Source of the DNA: Gari tellinella
Taxonomy: Eukaryota > Mollusca > Bivalvia > Cardiida > Psammobiidae
Assembly (NCBI GenBank): GCA_922989275.2
Contig: OV277866.1
Coordinates: 31,699,246 to 31,763,245, forward strand
Direction: 5' to 3'
Length of the DNA stretch: 64,000 nt
Shown here: one piece after another, positions 37,501 through 40,131 of the stretch
Position numbering within the stretch: position 1 is the first letter of the stretch
Layout of the letters: each line of letters opens with the position of its first letter
Position numbers and translations under genes: made by a program
The notes under the pieces: generated by a model
The model's input: only the letters and a program-made list of their open reading frames with translations
Told to the model about the DNA's origin: nothing
Databases searched by the model: none

Positions 37501-38456
37501 GCAGGAATCCCAGGATGCGCCCTATGGCTTTACTTTCAACCTGATTTGGTAGAAACTTGTCTTCAAAACCAGAAACATGCTATGGGGTATAAATGGGTTA
37601 AGAAGGATAAAAGTACAGTAGAAGTTTTCTTTATCTTTCTGCTTTACTTCCACCTAGCTTGAAGCTTTCACCCAACTATAAAGCATCATTGAATGACATG
37701 ACGTCCACTGAGGGAAATAATTCCATGTCATACAGTCATGTCTCATGAATATGTACCATAAGAAATATTTTCTGTATCCTAGCAGATTGAAGCTTAAAGC
37801 AGGTTGAAAGTAAAGCAGAATGCACCCTCATGCATATTCTGTTTTACTTTTAGCCTGCCTTAAACAACAATTAATTATCTAGTAGATTATAGCTTAAAAC
37901 AGGCTGAAAGTAAAGCAAATTGCACCTTAAGGTACATTCTGCTATACTTTCAACCTGCTTTAAGTGGCCCTCTGTCTTCAAAACTAGAAACAGGCCATGG
38001 AGTGAAGGATTATTGGTTTAGGCTATCACTAGCTAGGATACTAGGAAATATTTTTATGATGCAAATCACAACTTTTAATGAAAACTGAAACTATTTCCTT
38101 TTGTGGTGGAATAATTGATCTGACATGAAAGGTGCATCTATTGACTCTAATGGGCAATGCCGCAATGGGTTGAGAGTTTACATACAACCTATAACAGGAC
38201 CAATTGAAACTACAGTAAAACCTCGCTATTACGACCACTAAAACGAAGGCTAATTAATTGTATAATAGAGAGGTTGCAGCTTAAAGCAAGGTGACAGTGA
38301 AACAGAAAGCTCCTAAAGGAGCTTTCTGTTTCACTGTCACATTGCTTTAAGCGGTCACCTATCGTAAACACCCTAATAATTAACCAAATTTAGTGGTCGT
38401 AATAGAGAGGTTTTTACTGTACTTACCTGGTCTTCTCTGTATGACTTGGAAGACAT
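3865..38456 (-). CDS. TTF2: TTF2, transcription termination factor 2 (SNF2-family ATPase), 20 exons, 3' end outside window
   Basis: Joined minus-strand exons give one phase-consistent frame of 3,353 nt (about 1,117 residues; the vertebrate protein is about 1,160). The N-terminal 370 residues are low-complexity and charged. They are followed by a short conserved LPDKGEKL block, Pro/Ser-rich repeats, LYGGRMT, then the SNF2 core: Walker A DDMGLGKT (596-603), DEAH (759-762), LTGTPIQN (786-793) and motif [12 protein letters not shown] near 1090. Motif VI and the C-terminus are missing because the window ends. TTF2 is a DNA-dependent ATPase that strips RNA polymerase II and its transcript from DNA, notably at mitosis (family knowledge). 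No GRF zinc finger, present at the vertebrate N-terminus, is seen: an in-frame TAG precedes the ATG. Introns are packed with short palindromic elements. Identification is very secure; the boundaries come from splice consensus and phase. Confidence 0.95.
4526..4630. mobile_element. Half B-family MITE at exon 19 donor
   Basis: TACAGTTAAACCTCTCTA to the hairpin arm ACAGAAAGCTC, where it stops 1-4 nt from the exon 19 splice site. Confidence 0.75.
4632..4699 (-). CDS. TTF2: TTF2 exon 19
   Basis: 68 nt, phase 0 to 2, TTGTAG to GTATGAGC. Encodes [20 protein letters not shown] and then CK, the helix before the second RecA lobe. The donor lies at the broken end of a half B element: from +5 the intron is hairpin sequence GAGCTTTCTG. 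Confidence 0.9.
5171..5417. mobile_element. A-family MITE
   Basis: TTAA at both ends, GTAAAGGGTTAA terminus, hairpin AAAGCAGAATGTGCCTTAAG. Ends 22 bp from the exon 18 donor. Confidence 0.75.
5440..5589 (-). CDS. TTF2: TTF2 exon 18
   Basis: 150 nt, phase 0 to 0, TTATAG to GTATGACC. Encodes an acidic stretch ending [20 protein letters not shown] and then [13 protein letters not shown]. An A element ends 22 bp beyond the donor (TTAA at 5414-5417). Confidence 0.92.
5711..5919. mobile_element. B-family MITE
   Basis: TACACTGAAACCTCCCTA to AGAGGTTTTGATGTA; hairpin CAGAAAGCTCCGTTAGGAGC. Confidence 0.75.
5945..6182. mobile_element. B-family MITE, diverged
   Basis: CCCTCTATTATAACTACTAA start; hairpin AGTAAAACAGAGAGTTCC; end GCGAGGTTTAACTGTA. 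Confidence 0.65.
6378..6931. mobile_element. A-family MITE split by another insertion
   Basis: TTAACCCATTACCCTATA to AATGGGTTAA. The hairpin centre is interrupted by 6557-6848. Confidence 0.75.
6557..6848. mobile_element. Insertion in the A hairpin centre with 4-bp TTCA duplication
   Basis: Inverted ends AGACATTACT and AGTAATGTCT flanked by TTCA on both sides; other A copies have a single TTCA or TTAA here (for example GCCTTCAGGC near 15690). Confidence 0.6.
7142..7292. mobile_element. A-family MITE, truncated
   Basis: TTAACTCAATATTCCATAAC, then the full hairpin around GTGCCTTAAGGCTC. The distal arm is short. Confidence 0.6.
7414..7657 (-). CDS. TTF2: TTF2 exon 17
   Basis: 244 nt, phase 2 to 0, CTTCAG to GTGAGTGT. 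Encodes [20 protein letters not shown], a Gly/Ser-rich insert, then [17 protein letters not shown]. The [13 protein letters not shown] helix is diagnostic for TTF2 and its relatives. Confidence 0.95.
7998..8245. mobile_element. C-family MITE
   Basis: TTAACTCTTTCAACAC start, hairpin TAGACCCAGATAAGAGGGCT (imperfect), end ATTGAAAGGGTAAA. Confidence 0.6.
8315..8524. mobile_element. B-family MITE, well preserved
   Basis: TACAGTAAAACTTTGCTA to GCGAGGTTTTACTGTA; hairpin GAAAGCTCCTATAGGAGCTT. Confidence 0.85.
9172..9452. mobile_element. Palindromic element with long inverted ends
   Basis: CAAGAACGGTTTTTGGTAC and TTTACCAAAAGCCGTTCTTG; inner palindrome TTGGTCTGTTCCTGTCGGAA. In TTF2 intron 16. Confidence 0.6.
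9513..9604 (-). CDS. TTF2: TTF2 exon 16
   Basis: 92 nt, phase 0 to 2, acceptor TTCAAG, donor GTATGTAT. Encodes [20 protein letters not shown] and then [10 protein letters not shown], the linker between RecA lobes (LxLSxEExxVY). Confidence 0.93.
9750..9880. mobile_element. A-family MITE, half
   Basis: TTAACCTAATATCCCATAAC through AAAGCAGAATGTGCCTTC. The other arm is missing. It shares its left flank with the 7142 copy. Confidence 0.55.
10156..10244 (-). CDS. TTF2: TTF2 exon 15
   Basis: 89 nt, phase 1 to 0, TTCCAG to GTAAGACA. Encodes [20 protein letters not shown], the LLLRRTK helix that closes the first RecA lobe in SNF2 proteins. An A element begins 33 bp upstream of the acceptor. Confidence 0.95.
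10277..10482. mobile_element. A-family MITE
   Basis: TTAACCCACTACCCCATA to GAGGTAATGGGTTAA; imperfect hairpin. Confidence 0.75.
10499..10725. mobile_element. B-family MITE, degraded, carrying an AAT microsatellite
   Basis: TACAGTAAAAACCTCTCTG start; (AAT)n at 10555-10582; remnant hairpin CAGAAAGCTCATC. Confidence 0.5.
10815..11180. repeat. Palindromic repeat
   Basis: GATCTGTCCATGCATGAGAC pairs with GTCTCATGTATACATCGACG, around a GAGCGAGCCTTGGCGAGCTT-like centre; further arms TCTCACATAACTA and TAGTTATGTGAGA. Confidence 0.5.
11409..11473 (-). CDS. TTF2: TTF2 exon 14
   Basis: 65 nt, phase 2 to 1, CTTCAG to GTAAGTCT. Encodes [20 protein letters not shown], the family-typical segment after motif III. 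Intron 13, upstream, is 3.7 kb and holds element F. Confidence 0.94.
11516..11769. mobile_element. A-family MITE, diverged
   Basis: TAACCCATTACTCTATAA to TATGGGGTAAAGGGTTAA; the hairpin has mismatches. Starts 43 bp upstream of exon 14. Confidence 0.7.
11849..12097. mobile_element. C-family MITE
   Basis: TTAACTCTTTCAACCCTAG to AGAGTTAA, with hairpin AGACCCTGATCAGAGGGCTC and its complement. Confidence 0.75.
12108..12351. mobile_element. C-family MITE, inverted
   Basis: Opposite orientation to its neighbour: ends GACTAGGGTTCAAAGAGTTAA. Hairpin CCTGATCAGAGGGCTCC. Confidence 0.65.
12353..12566. mobile_element. D-family MITE
   Basis: Same length and sequence as 1122-1335; TTAA at both ends, inverted ends CCCTTAGCCTGCCA, hairpin GACGCCGAGTAACTCGGCGTC. 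TTAA targets and CCC ends suggest mobilisation by a piggyBac-type transposase. Confidence 0.85.
12563..12720. mobile_element. D-like MITE adjoining 12353-12566
   Basis: TTAA to TTAA, hairpin GATCCTGATGAGACACC with its complement. Shares its first TTAA with the preceding element. Confidence 0.6.
12943..14062. mobile_element. F element, 1.12-kb TA element
   Basis: TACAGTCGAATACCGTTACC pairs with GGTAACGGTGTTCGACTGTA; TA target duplication. Further repeats ATCGACGTA near both ends. No transposase frame, so non-autonomous. In TTF2 intron 13. Confidence 0.75.
14235..14345. repeat. Palindromic repeat
   Basis: GTTAATAATTTATTGGATTT pairs with AATAAATCCAATAAATTATC around CTCGGCAAAGCCTCG. Confidence 0.5.
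14515..14769. mobile_element. A-family MITE
   Basis: TTAACCCATTACCCCTTA to AGAGGTAATGGGTTAA with a near-perfect hairpin around GTGCCTTATAGAGGCAC. Confidence 0.8.
14860..15139. mobile_element. A-family MITE
   Basis: TTTAACCCTTTAACCCAG to TATAGGGTAATGATTTAA; hairpin around GCGACTTAAGGCGC. Confidence 0.7.
15189..15385 (-). CDS. TTF2: TTF2 exon 13 (DEAH box, motif III)
   Basis: 197 nt, phase 0 to 2, TGACAG to GTAATTGG. Contains [15 protein letters not shown] (Walker B/DEAH) and [19 protein letters not shown] (motif III). Both catalytic motifs are intact. Confidence 0.96.
15606..15909. mobile_element. A-family MITE, inverted
   Basis: TTAACTTAATACCCCATAGC to AGTACAGGGTTAA; perfect hairpin GTGCCTTCAGGCAC. 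A half copy precedes it at 15455-15605. Confidence 0.7.
15937..16177. mobile_element. A-family MITE
   Basis: TTAACCCATTACCCCTTAAC to AGAGGTAATGGGTTAA; one hairpin arm is shortened. Confidence 0.8.
16269..16413 (-). CDS. TTF2: TTF2 exon 12
   Basis: 145 nt, phase 2 to 0, TTACAG to GTAGGTTT. Encodes [17 protein letters not shown] (motif Ib region), then a strongly acidic insert rich in EEDKK and DEDEEED that lies between RecA-lobe strands. Confidence 0.93.
17167..17320 (-). CDS. TTF2: TTF2 exon 11 (SNF2 motif Ia region)
   Basis: 154 nt, phase 1 to 2, TTGCAG to GTAAGATG. Encodes [20 protein letters not shown] and later VCMYHGPNR. The ICPASLIxxW strand is SNF2 motif Ia. Confidence 0.95.
17542..17747. 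mobile_element. A-family MITE, inverted
   Basis: TTAACCCATTGCCTTTTC to AGGGTAATGTGTTAA; hairpin around CACATTAATGCGC. Confidence 0.7.
17843..18135. repeat. G family: two palindromic repeats in tandem
   Basis: AAGGTTATAAAGTGTTTGAG and its complement enclose TTGAGCTTTTGCTCAAATC; repeated with changes at 17975-18135. A third copy lies at 52345-52500. Confidence 0.6.
18145..18542. mobile_element. A-family MITE, inverted, with retroposed insert
   Basis: TTAATCCTTTACCTGAAAGC to GGGGGGAAAGGGTTAA, split by 18362-18499. Ends 19 bp from the exon 10 donor. Confidence 0.7.
18362..18499 (+). mobile_element. 138-bp retroposed fragment with 8-bp target duplication
   Basis: ATCACATT flanks both sides (18354-18361 and 18500-18507) inside an A element. 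The insert ends in AAATAAATATG and an A-rich tail, like a 5'-truncated LINE or SINE end. Confidence 0.6.
18562..18690 (-). CDS. TTF2: TTF2 exon 10 (Walker A)
   Basis: 129 nt, phase 1 to 1, TTAACAG to GTAAGTCA. Encodes [19 protein letters not shown], containing the nucleotide-binding DDMGLGKT, then a charged insert. An A-family element ends 19 bp from the donor (TTAA at 18539-18542). Confidence 0.96.
18725..19017. mobile_element. H-family element with duplicated core
   Basis: AGAGCACCAGATAAGG to TATCTTGAGCCCTG. Two successive hairpins built on TACTCATTAGAAT and GTTCATTAGAATC. Confidence 0.65.
19541..19680 (-). CDS. TTF2: TTF2 exon 9 (start of SNF2 domain)
   Basis: 140 nt, phase 2 to 1. Encodes [20 protein letters not shown], then [18 protein letters not shown] and [16 protein letters not shown] is the Q-motif-like helix of SNF2 proteins; the exon ends just before Walker A. 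Confidence 0.93.
20140..20332. mobile_element. H-family element with 6-bp duplication
   Basis: CAGGGCTCCAGATAAG to CTTATCTGGTGCTCTG, flanked by GGATAC on both sides. Hairpin CATTAGAATCATCTCGAAG. Confidence 0.75.
20422..20675. mobile_element. A-family MITE
   Basis: TTAACCCTTTACCTTATAG to GTTAAAGGGTTAA; perfect hairpin GCGCCCTAAGGCGC. A second partial copy abuts at 20345-20425. Confidence 0.75.
20880..22075. repeat. About 153-bp tandem array ending in a palindrome
   Basis: AACAAGGGCAATAACTCTG recurs at 21381, 21535, 21687 and 21840, with older units from 20880. Ends with ACGCAGACGACAGG and AGCTCGACTTTTCGAAAAAG. In TTF2 intron 8. Open frames across it are by-products of the repeat. Confidence 0.85.
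22493..22690. mobile_element. C-family MITE remnant
   Basis: Half hairpin AGCCCTCTAATCAGGATC and the right arm with GACATTGTCCATTTACAG. The left arm is replaced. Confidence 0.45.
22752..22851 (-). CDS. TTF2: TTF2 exon 8
   Basis: 100 nt, phase 1 to 2, TTTCAG to GTAAATAC. Encodes [20 protein letters not shown] and then [20 protein letters not shown] followed by a helix ending in LHxxLETCP is a conserved lead-in to the TTF2 helicase core. Confidence 0.9.
23028..23220. mobile_element. H-family element
   Basis: CAGGGCTCCAGATAAGG to CTTATCTTGAGCCCTG with the hairpin AATCGTCTTGAAGAGAC. Confidence 0.75.
23267..23377 (-). CDS. TTF2: TTF2 exon 7
   Basis: 111 nt, phase 1 to 1, TTTCAG to GTATACCC. Encodes [20 protein letters not shown] and then [16 protein letters not shown]. 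Linker sequence with no recognised domain; retained on splice sites and phase. Confidence 0.8.
23744..23925. mobile_element. E-family TA element
   Basis: TACAGTCGAACTTGGATATC to TAACGAAGTTCGACTGTA; mariner/pogo-like ends and TA duplication. Confidence 0.75.
23990..24241. mobile_element. A-family MITE, inverted
   Basis: TTTACCCCATAGCCTGTTTC to TATGGGGCGATTGGTTAA; hairpin arms AAAACAGAATGCACC. Confidence 0.7.
24580..24832. mobile_element. A-family MITE, first of a tandem pair
   Basis: TTAACCCATTACCCCATA to TATGTGGTAATGGGTTAA. Followed by a 28-bp flank (GCTGCAAAGAAACTATCAG) that recurs after the second copy. Confidence 0.8.
24861..25112. mobile_element. A-family MITE, second of a tandem pair
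   Basis: TTAACCCATTACCCAATC to GGGGTAATCAGTTAA, then AGCTGCAAAGAAGATATCAG: element and flank were duplicated together. Confidence 0.8.
25238..25321 (-). CDS. TTF2: TTF2 exon 6 (repeat of exon 5 motif)
   Basis: 84 nt, phase 1 to 1, TTTTAG to GTAATATT. Encodes [20 protein letters not shown] followed by GTGVVQQ. The SSQPxVxKxxPxGxxVxQ motif matches exon 5, indicating tandem exon duplication within the linker before the ATPase core. Confidence 0.85.
25416..25668. mobile_element. C-family MITE between TTF2 exons 5 and 6
   Basis: TTCAACCCTAGTGATGAG start; near-perfect hairpin GATCAGAGGGCTCCTGTAGG; end AAAGGTTGAAAGAC. Confidence 0.65.
25717..25809 (-). CDS. TTF2: TTF2 exon 5 with GC-AG intron
   Basis: 93 nt, phase 1 to 1, starting after TTTGTAG. 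Encodes [20 protein letters not shown] followed by [10 protein letters not shown]. The donor reads GAGAAG|GCAAGTAT, a GC donor with otherwise perfect U1 complementarity. The second half is homologous to exon 6. Confidence 0.85.
25915..26015. repeat. GC-rich cluster of short stem-loops
   Basis: GGGGGCCGCAAGGGCCCCC, CCAGGGCAAGGCCCTGG and GGGGGCCAGAGGCCCCC follow one another within 100 bp, then GAAAGCTCCTGGGTTTTAAG. Confidence 0.6.
26722..26795 (-). other. TTF2: Candidate alternative TTF2 exon, internal or terminal
   Basis: A strong acceptor (long T tract, then CTTCAG) opens a frame in the phase left by exon 4: [20 protein letters not shown]. The frame continues SLLL and stops at TGA (26724-26722). 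AATAAA follows at 26718-26713. Used as a terminal exon, it would give a protein of about 440 residues with no ATPase core. A weak GTCTAC donor at 26735 would instead make a 60-nt cassette that also keeps phase. Without transcripts neither use can be chosen. Confidence 0.4.
27733..30686. mobile_element. 3-kb element with subterminal repeat arrays
   Basis: Inverted ends CCGGCCCCAAAAAAAAAC and TTTTTGTTTGGAGGCCGG. Next to them lie arrays of AACAATGTACTAA-type repeats (27770-28060, 28515-28745, 30537-30650), like transposase-binding subterminal repeats. No coding frame. Contains a nested element. In TTF2 intron 4. Confidence 0.65.
28763..30534. mobile_element. Nested 1.77-kb element with 6-bp duplication
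   Basis: CAGGGCCTCCGCTGGCATTC and GGGGAGGCCCTG ends; AATATA on both sides. Subterminal GTCGCCAAATGCGAAG and CATTTGGCGAAAGTGATGGC match in inverted orientation. No transposase frame. Confidence 0.7.
31285..31510. mobile_element. A-family MITE, left end lost
   Basis: Full hairpin around GCGCCGTAAGGCAC and end TTGGGTAATGGGTAAAC. A further half copy ends at 31630 (GTAATGGGTTAA). Confidence 0.65.
31747..31888 (-). CDS. TTF2: TTF2 exon 4 (codons 372-418)
   Basis: 142 nt, TTGCAG to GTAGGAAC, phase 0 to 1. Encodes [20 protein letters not shown] and then a Lys/Gln-rich helix ending KLKEVQ. The LPDKGEKL stretch is a TTF2-specific block that precedes the ATPase domain in vertebrate TTF2. Confidence 0.9.
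31953..32159. mobile_element. B-family MITE
   Basis: GTAAATCCTCTCTAATAC to AGAGGTTTTACTGTA; perfect hairpin AAGCTCCTATAGGAGCTT. Confidence 0.75.
32169..32471. mobile_element. Element with 22-bp inverted ends
   Basis: GGGTGTGTTCGATTATCAGT and ACTGATAATCAAACACGCCC; 303 bp, non-coding. Confidence 0.6.
32556..32835. repeat. D/C-family hairpin fragments
   Basis: TTTGGATCCAGATCAGACCC, then 170 bp later CAAGACCCAGATCAAAC with CTGATCAGGG. Rearranged remnants. Confidence 0.4.
32990..33443. mobile_element. B-family MITE with nested A, abutting exon 3 donor
   Basis: TACAGTAAAACCTCTCTA (32990) to GTGGTTTTACTGTA (33443). The TA at 33442-33443 is 5 nt into intron 3. Confidence 0.85.
33166..33415. mobile_element. 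A-family MITE nested in a B element
   Basis: TTAACCCATTACCCCATA to GGGATAATGGGTTAA, 250 bp. The B element flanks continue on both sides of the TTAA. Confidence 0.85.
33449..34465 (-). CDS. TTF2: TTF2 exon 3 (large N-terminal exon, codons 33-371)
   Basis: 1,017 nt open throughout, phase 0 to 0, from [15 protein letters not shown] to LMRLLDKQK. Rich in Ser, Lys, Asp and Glu, so probably disordered. It contains [12 protein letters not shown] (CIDLT at residues 266-270, bases 33752-33766), which fits a SUMO-interaction motif followed by acidic residues. The donor is the weak AAG|GTTTGTA; the TA at its +6/+7 is the border of a B element. The 5' portion of this exon is duplicated twice upstream (34934-35300). 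Confidence 0.9.
34489..34745. mobile_element. A-family MITE beside TTF2 exon 3, with empty-site paralogue
   Basis: TTAACCCATTACCCCATA to GAGTAATGGGTTAA. The duplicated flank at 34934-35030 carries one TTAA (34999-35002) and no element at the same place. Confidence 0.9.
34776..34933. mobile_element. H-family element, right end cut by tandem duplication
   Basis: CAGGGCTCTAAATTAAAC to AAGTTTTTG, where duplicated exon 3 sequence begins. Confidence 0.7.
34934..35300 (-). pseudogene. Two extra partial copies of the TTF2 exon 3 5' end
   Basis: AGCTCTGTAGTTAAGATC and the GAGGGCCCAGA...TGAAAC junction recur at 34934-35030 and 35206-35300. Copy 2 has lost the acceptor (TTTCAT); copy 3 keeps TTTCAG|TCTGGG. 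Neither has a donor. Confidence 0.85.
35033..35204. mobile_element. H-family element, right end cut by tandem duplication
   Basis: CAGGGCTCTAGATAAAAG to TTTTTGAAATAC, joined to the third copy of exon 3 sequence. Confidence 0.7.
35513..35705. mobile_element. H-family element with 5-bp duplication
   Basis: CAGGGCTCTAGATAAGAG to CTTATCTGGAGCCCTG, flanked by GCGCT both sides. Perfect hairpin GTCTCTTTGAGACG. Confidence 0.8.
35995..36132. mobile_element. A-family MITE, left arm lost
   Basis: Hairpin AAAGCAGGCTGAAAGTAAAG and end TATGGGGTAATGGGTTAA. Confidence 0.65.
36197..36806. mobile_element. H-family elements with another palindromic element between them
   Basis: CAGGGCTCAAGATAATG (36197), then an insert at 36318-36560 with inverted ends TGGCCCCGAGGTTGT and ATAACCTCTGGCCCA, then a second H copy ending TTATCTGGAGCCCTG (36806). 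Confidence 0.55.
36894..36959 (-). CDS. TTF2: TTF2 exon 2 (codons 11-32)
   Basis: 66 nt between TTTCAG and GTAAGTAC, phase 0 to 0. Encodes [20 protein letters not shown] followed by IR. No known domain. Kept because both splice sites are strong and the phase matches exons 1 and 3. Confidence 0.7.
37366..37604. mobile_element. A-family MITE, degraded
   Basis: CCCCCATAAATTAATAC to GGGGTATAAATGGGTTAA; hairpin broken. Confidence 0.55.
37690..38012. mobile_element. Two A-family fragments joined
   Basis: Two hairpins (37795-37865 and 37890-37965), second ending AAACAGGCCATGGAGTGAAG. Confidence 0.5.
38211..38421. mobile_element. B-family MITE abutting exon 1 donor
   Basis: TACAGTAAAACCTCGCTA to AGAGGTTTTTACTGTA; hairpin GCTCCTAAAGGAGC. 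The TA at 38420-38421 is +6/+7 of intron 1. Confidence 0.85.
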
Positions 38457-38489
38457 TTTACCTTGTTCCTAAACCTGTCTAGCTACAGT
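38427..38489 (-). CDS. TTF2: TTF2 exon 1 (5'UTR plus codons 1-10)
   Basis: ATG at 38456-38454 encodes [10 protein letters not shown] and ends CAG|GTAAGT (phase 0). An in-frame TAG lies 15 nt upstream of the ATG, so this is a genuine start within the exon. TTTCAG|ACTG at 38490 looks like an acceptor, implying an upstream non-coding exon. The donor runs directly into a B-family element (TA at 38420-38421). Confidence 0.75.
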
Positions 38490-38560
38490 CTGAAATATAT
38501 AAAACTAGAATTCAGCATGTATCTCCAACACATCAAGGTCGTGTTAATAAATTATCTAAT

Positions 38561-38704
38561 TGTAACATGGTGAAAAAGTTGTGACCCAACTGGGACTCGA
38601 AACCAGGACCTCTGGCTTACCATGCCAACACTCTAACCACTGAGCTACCGAGTCACCCAGAAAGCCAATCAACCATTTCACCATATTCTCTACCCGGCTA
38701 CACA
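38561..38704 (-). repeat. 3' LTR of the TRIM-like element
   Basis: 144 bp, about 96% identical to the other LTR. It lies 71 bp upstream of TTF2 exon 1 in the same orientation. Confidence 0.8.
38582..38654 (-). other. Second tRNA-like copy in the other LTR
   Basis: Same 73-nt structure with one T-stem mismatch (CTGGT against CCCAG) and GTGTT for GCGTT. The B box reads GGTTTCGAGTCC. Confidence 0.65.
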
Positions 38705-38832
38705 CACCCCCTCTACACAAGAATTCATCCCGAATTCTTATTAAAGGTTCACTCCACGAGTTTCTTATTATTATTTCTGTACACTCCACGAGTTACATAT
38801 TATTCTACGGGTTATTTACGTTGGGCGCCAAA

Positions 38833-38977
38833 TGTTACATGGTGAAAAAGTTGTGACCCAACTGGGACTCGAACCCAGGACCTCTGGCTTACCATGCCAA
38901 CGCTCTAACCACTGAGCTACCGAGTCACCCAGAAAAGCTGATCAACCATTTCACCATATTCTCTACCCGGCTACACA
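38833..38977 (-). repeat. 5' LTR of the TRIM-like element
   Basis: 145 bp, TGTGTAGCCGGGTAGAG to CACCATGTAACA on the minus strand. Holds the better-preserved tRNA-like sequence (38854-38926). Confidence 0.8.
38854..38926 (-). other. tRNA-like cloverleaf inside LTR
   Basis: 73 nt with acceptor GACTCGG/TTGGGTC (three G-T pairs), D arm GCTC/GAGC, anticodon arm TTGGC/GCCAG around ATGGTAA (formal anticodon GGT, Thr), T arm CTGGG/CCCAG around TTCGAGT. The A-box-like TAGCTCAGTGG and B-box GGTTCGAGTCC are intact. It is part of the LTR, so I do not call a functional tRNA gene. Confidence 0.7.
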
Positions 38978-39090
38978 ATGAGCAAAGGTAAAACTATTTT
39001 AAAGAAAAGATGTGTTTCAACTTTGTGAAACAATATGACTGTGCCCCCTGTTGTGACCCTGATCTCTCAATTAGTTAATTTACCTTATTA

Positions 39091-39694
39091 GTTATACAGT
39101 TTCTTCACAGTGTACATGAGGATTTCTTCCCGGCAAAGGTAAATCATGTTGCCCGAGCCGTTAGGCGAGGGTTACATCATTTTACCAGCCGGGAAGAAAT
39201 CCTCATGTACACTGTGAAGAAACTGTATAACGAATTTATTATACTGCAAAGTTTTCACTGTTTAAACGAAATATTTCGGAATTTGTCGTGTACAGCGCTT
39301 ATAATAAACTATAACAAAATCGCGCCAAAGCAGATAACGTTGAGCGTAAACTTGTGACGTCATATGTTTCTGACGTTGTTATTCATAAGAAAAATTGGGC
39401 ATATTCTGTGTCAAACTTCCCAGAATTAATGCGACTGTTGAAAGATCCAAACAGCGAATGGTTATTAGGCGAAATGGAATTAAAACGAAGGATGCACGAT
39501 TGAATGCACTCAATCCTGTCGAGCAATCGGCCATCTTATTTTCTGCAAAGCAAGACTCAAATACCTGTCAGCCATTTAAAACAGCTGCATTTCCATGTAC
39601 CCTGTCAGCTCACAGGGTACATACATGGGATTTCGTCTAGGGCTCGTTGACCAATGAAAAGTAAGGAATTTACTTTGGCAAATTGCAGTATAAT
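39091..39694 (+). mobile_element. K element, copy 1
   Basis: Starts with a 141-bp palindrome (39091-39231, arms GTTATACAGTTTCTTC). The body runs to AAGGAATTTACTTTG. A similar full copy lies inverted at 56402-57010. The frame contains DARLNALNPVEQSAILFSA. Confidence 0.7.
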
Positions 39695-40131
39695 AATGAT
39701 CTTTGTCTAACATGACTCAACTTGTACTGAGCTCAAAAGTCTATTTAGCTGAGTACCAAACACATGCCAAATATGAAGTCTCTGTGGTTTATGGTCTTAA
39801 TGTACCAATGCCTAAACGTTCCAGTCTCAATGTACCATTTTTCTAGACTAAACGTACCACTATACATCTGTAGACATGACCAGGATAGAGTAGATCAAAA
39901 CAATATAACGAAGTTATGCTGGACAGAATACATGTAAGTGGGACGGAAAGGACGAAACCACATAGTGTTCAATCAATGGACGAATATACGATTACGAGTA
40001 ACATGATGTTACGAAGTCAAAAGTTCAAAACTGCCACAAATCATATCATAGTCTTTGATCTAATAACAAATCAAGCGAATTTCTAATGGGATACACATTT
40101 GGAATATCTATAGACAAAATTCTAGCTACTG

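Larger units (their letters stand above)
38561..38977 (-). mobile_element. TRIM-like LTR mini-retrotransposon with tRNA-bearing LTRs
   Basis: Two direct repeats (38561-38704 and 38833-38977) begin TG and end CA. Read on the minus strand, the LTR at 38833-38977 is followed at once by TTTGGCGCCCAACG, a retroviral-type primer binding site. The purine run AGAGGGGGTG lies directly before the second LTR, as a polypurine tract should. The internal region is only 128 bp with no coding capacity. The LTRs differ at about five substitutions plus one indel. No clear target duplication: flanks are CTAAT and ATGAG. Confidence 0.8.

Noticed and set aside
38582..38926. Two functional tRNA-Thr genes
   Set aside because: Both lie inside LTRs with PBS and PPT between them, have G-T-rich acceptors and formal anticodon GGT, which is unusual for eukaryotic Thr.
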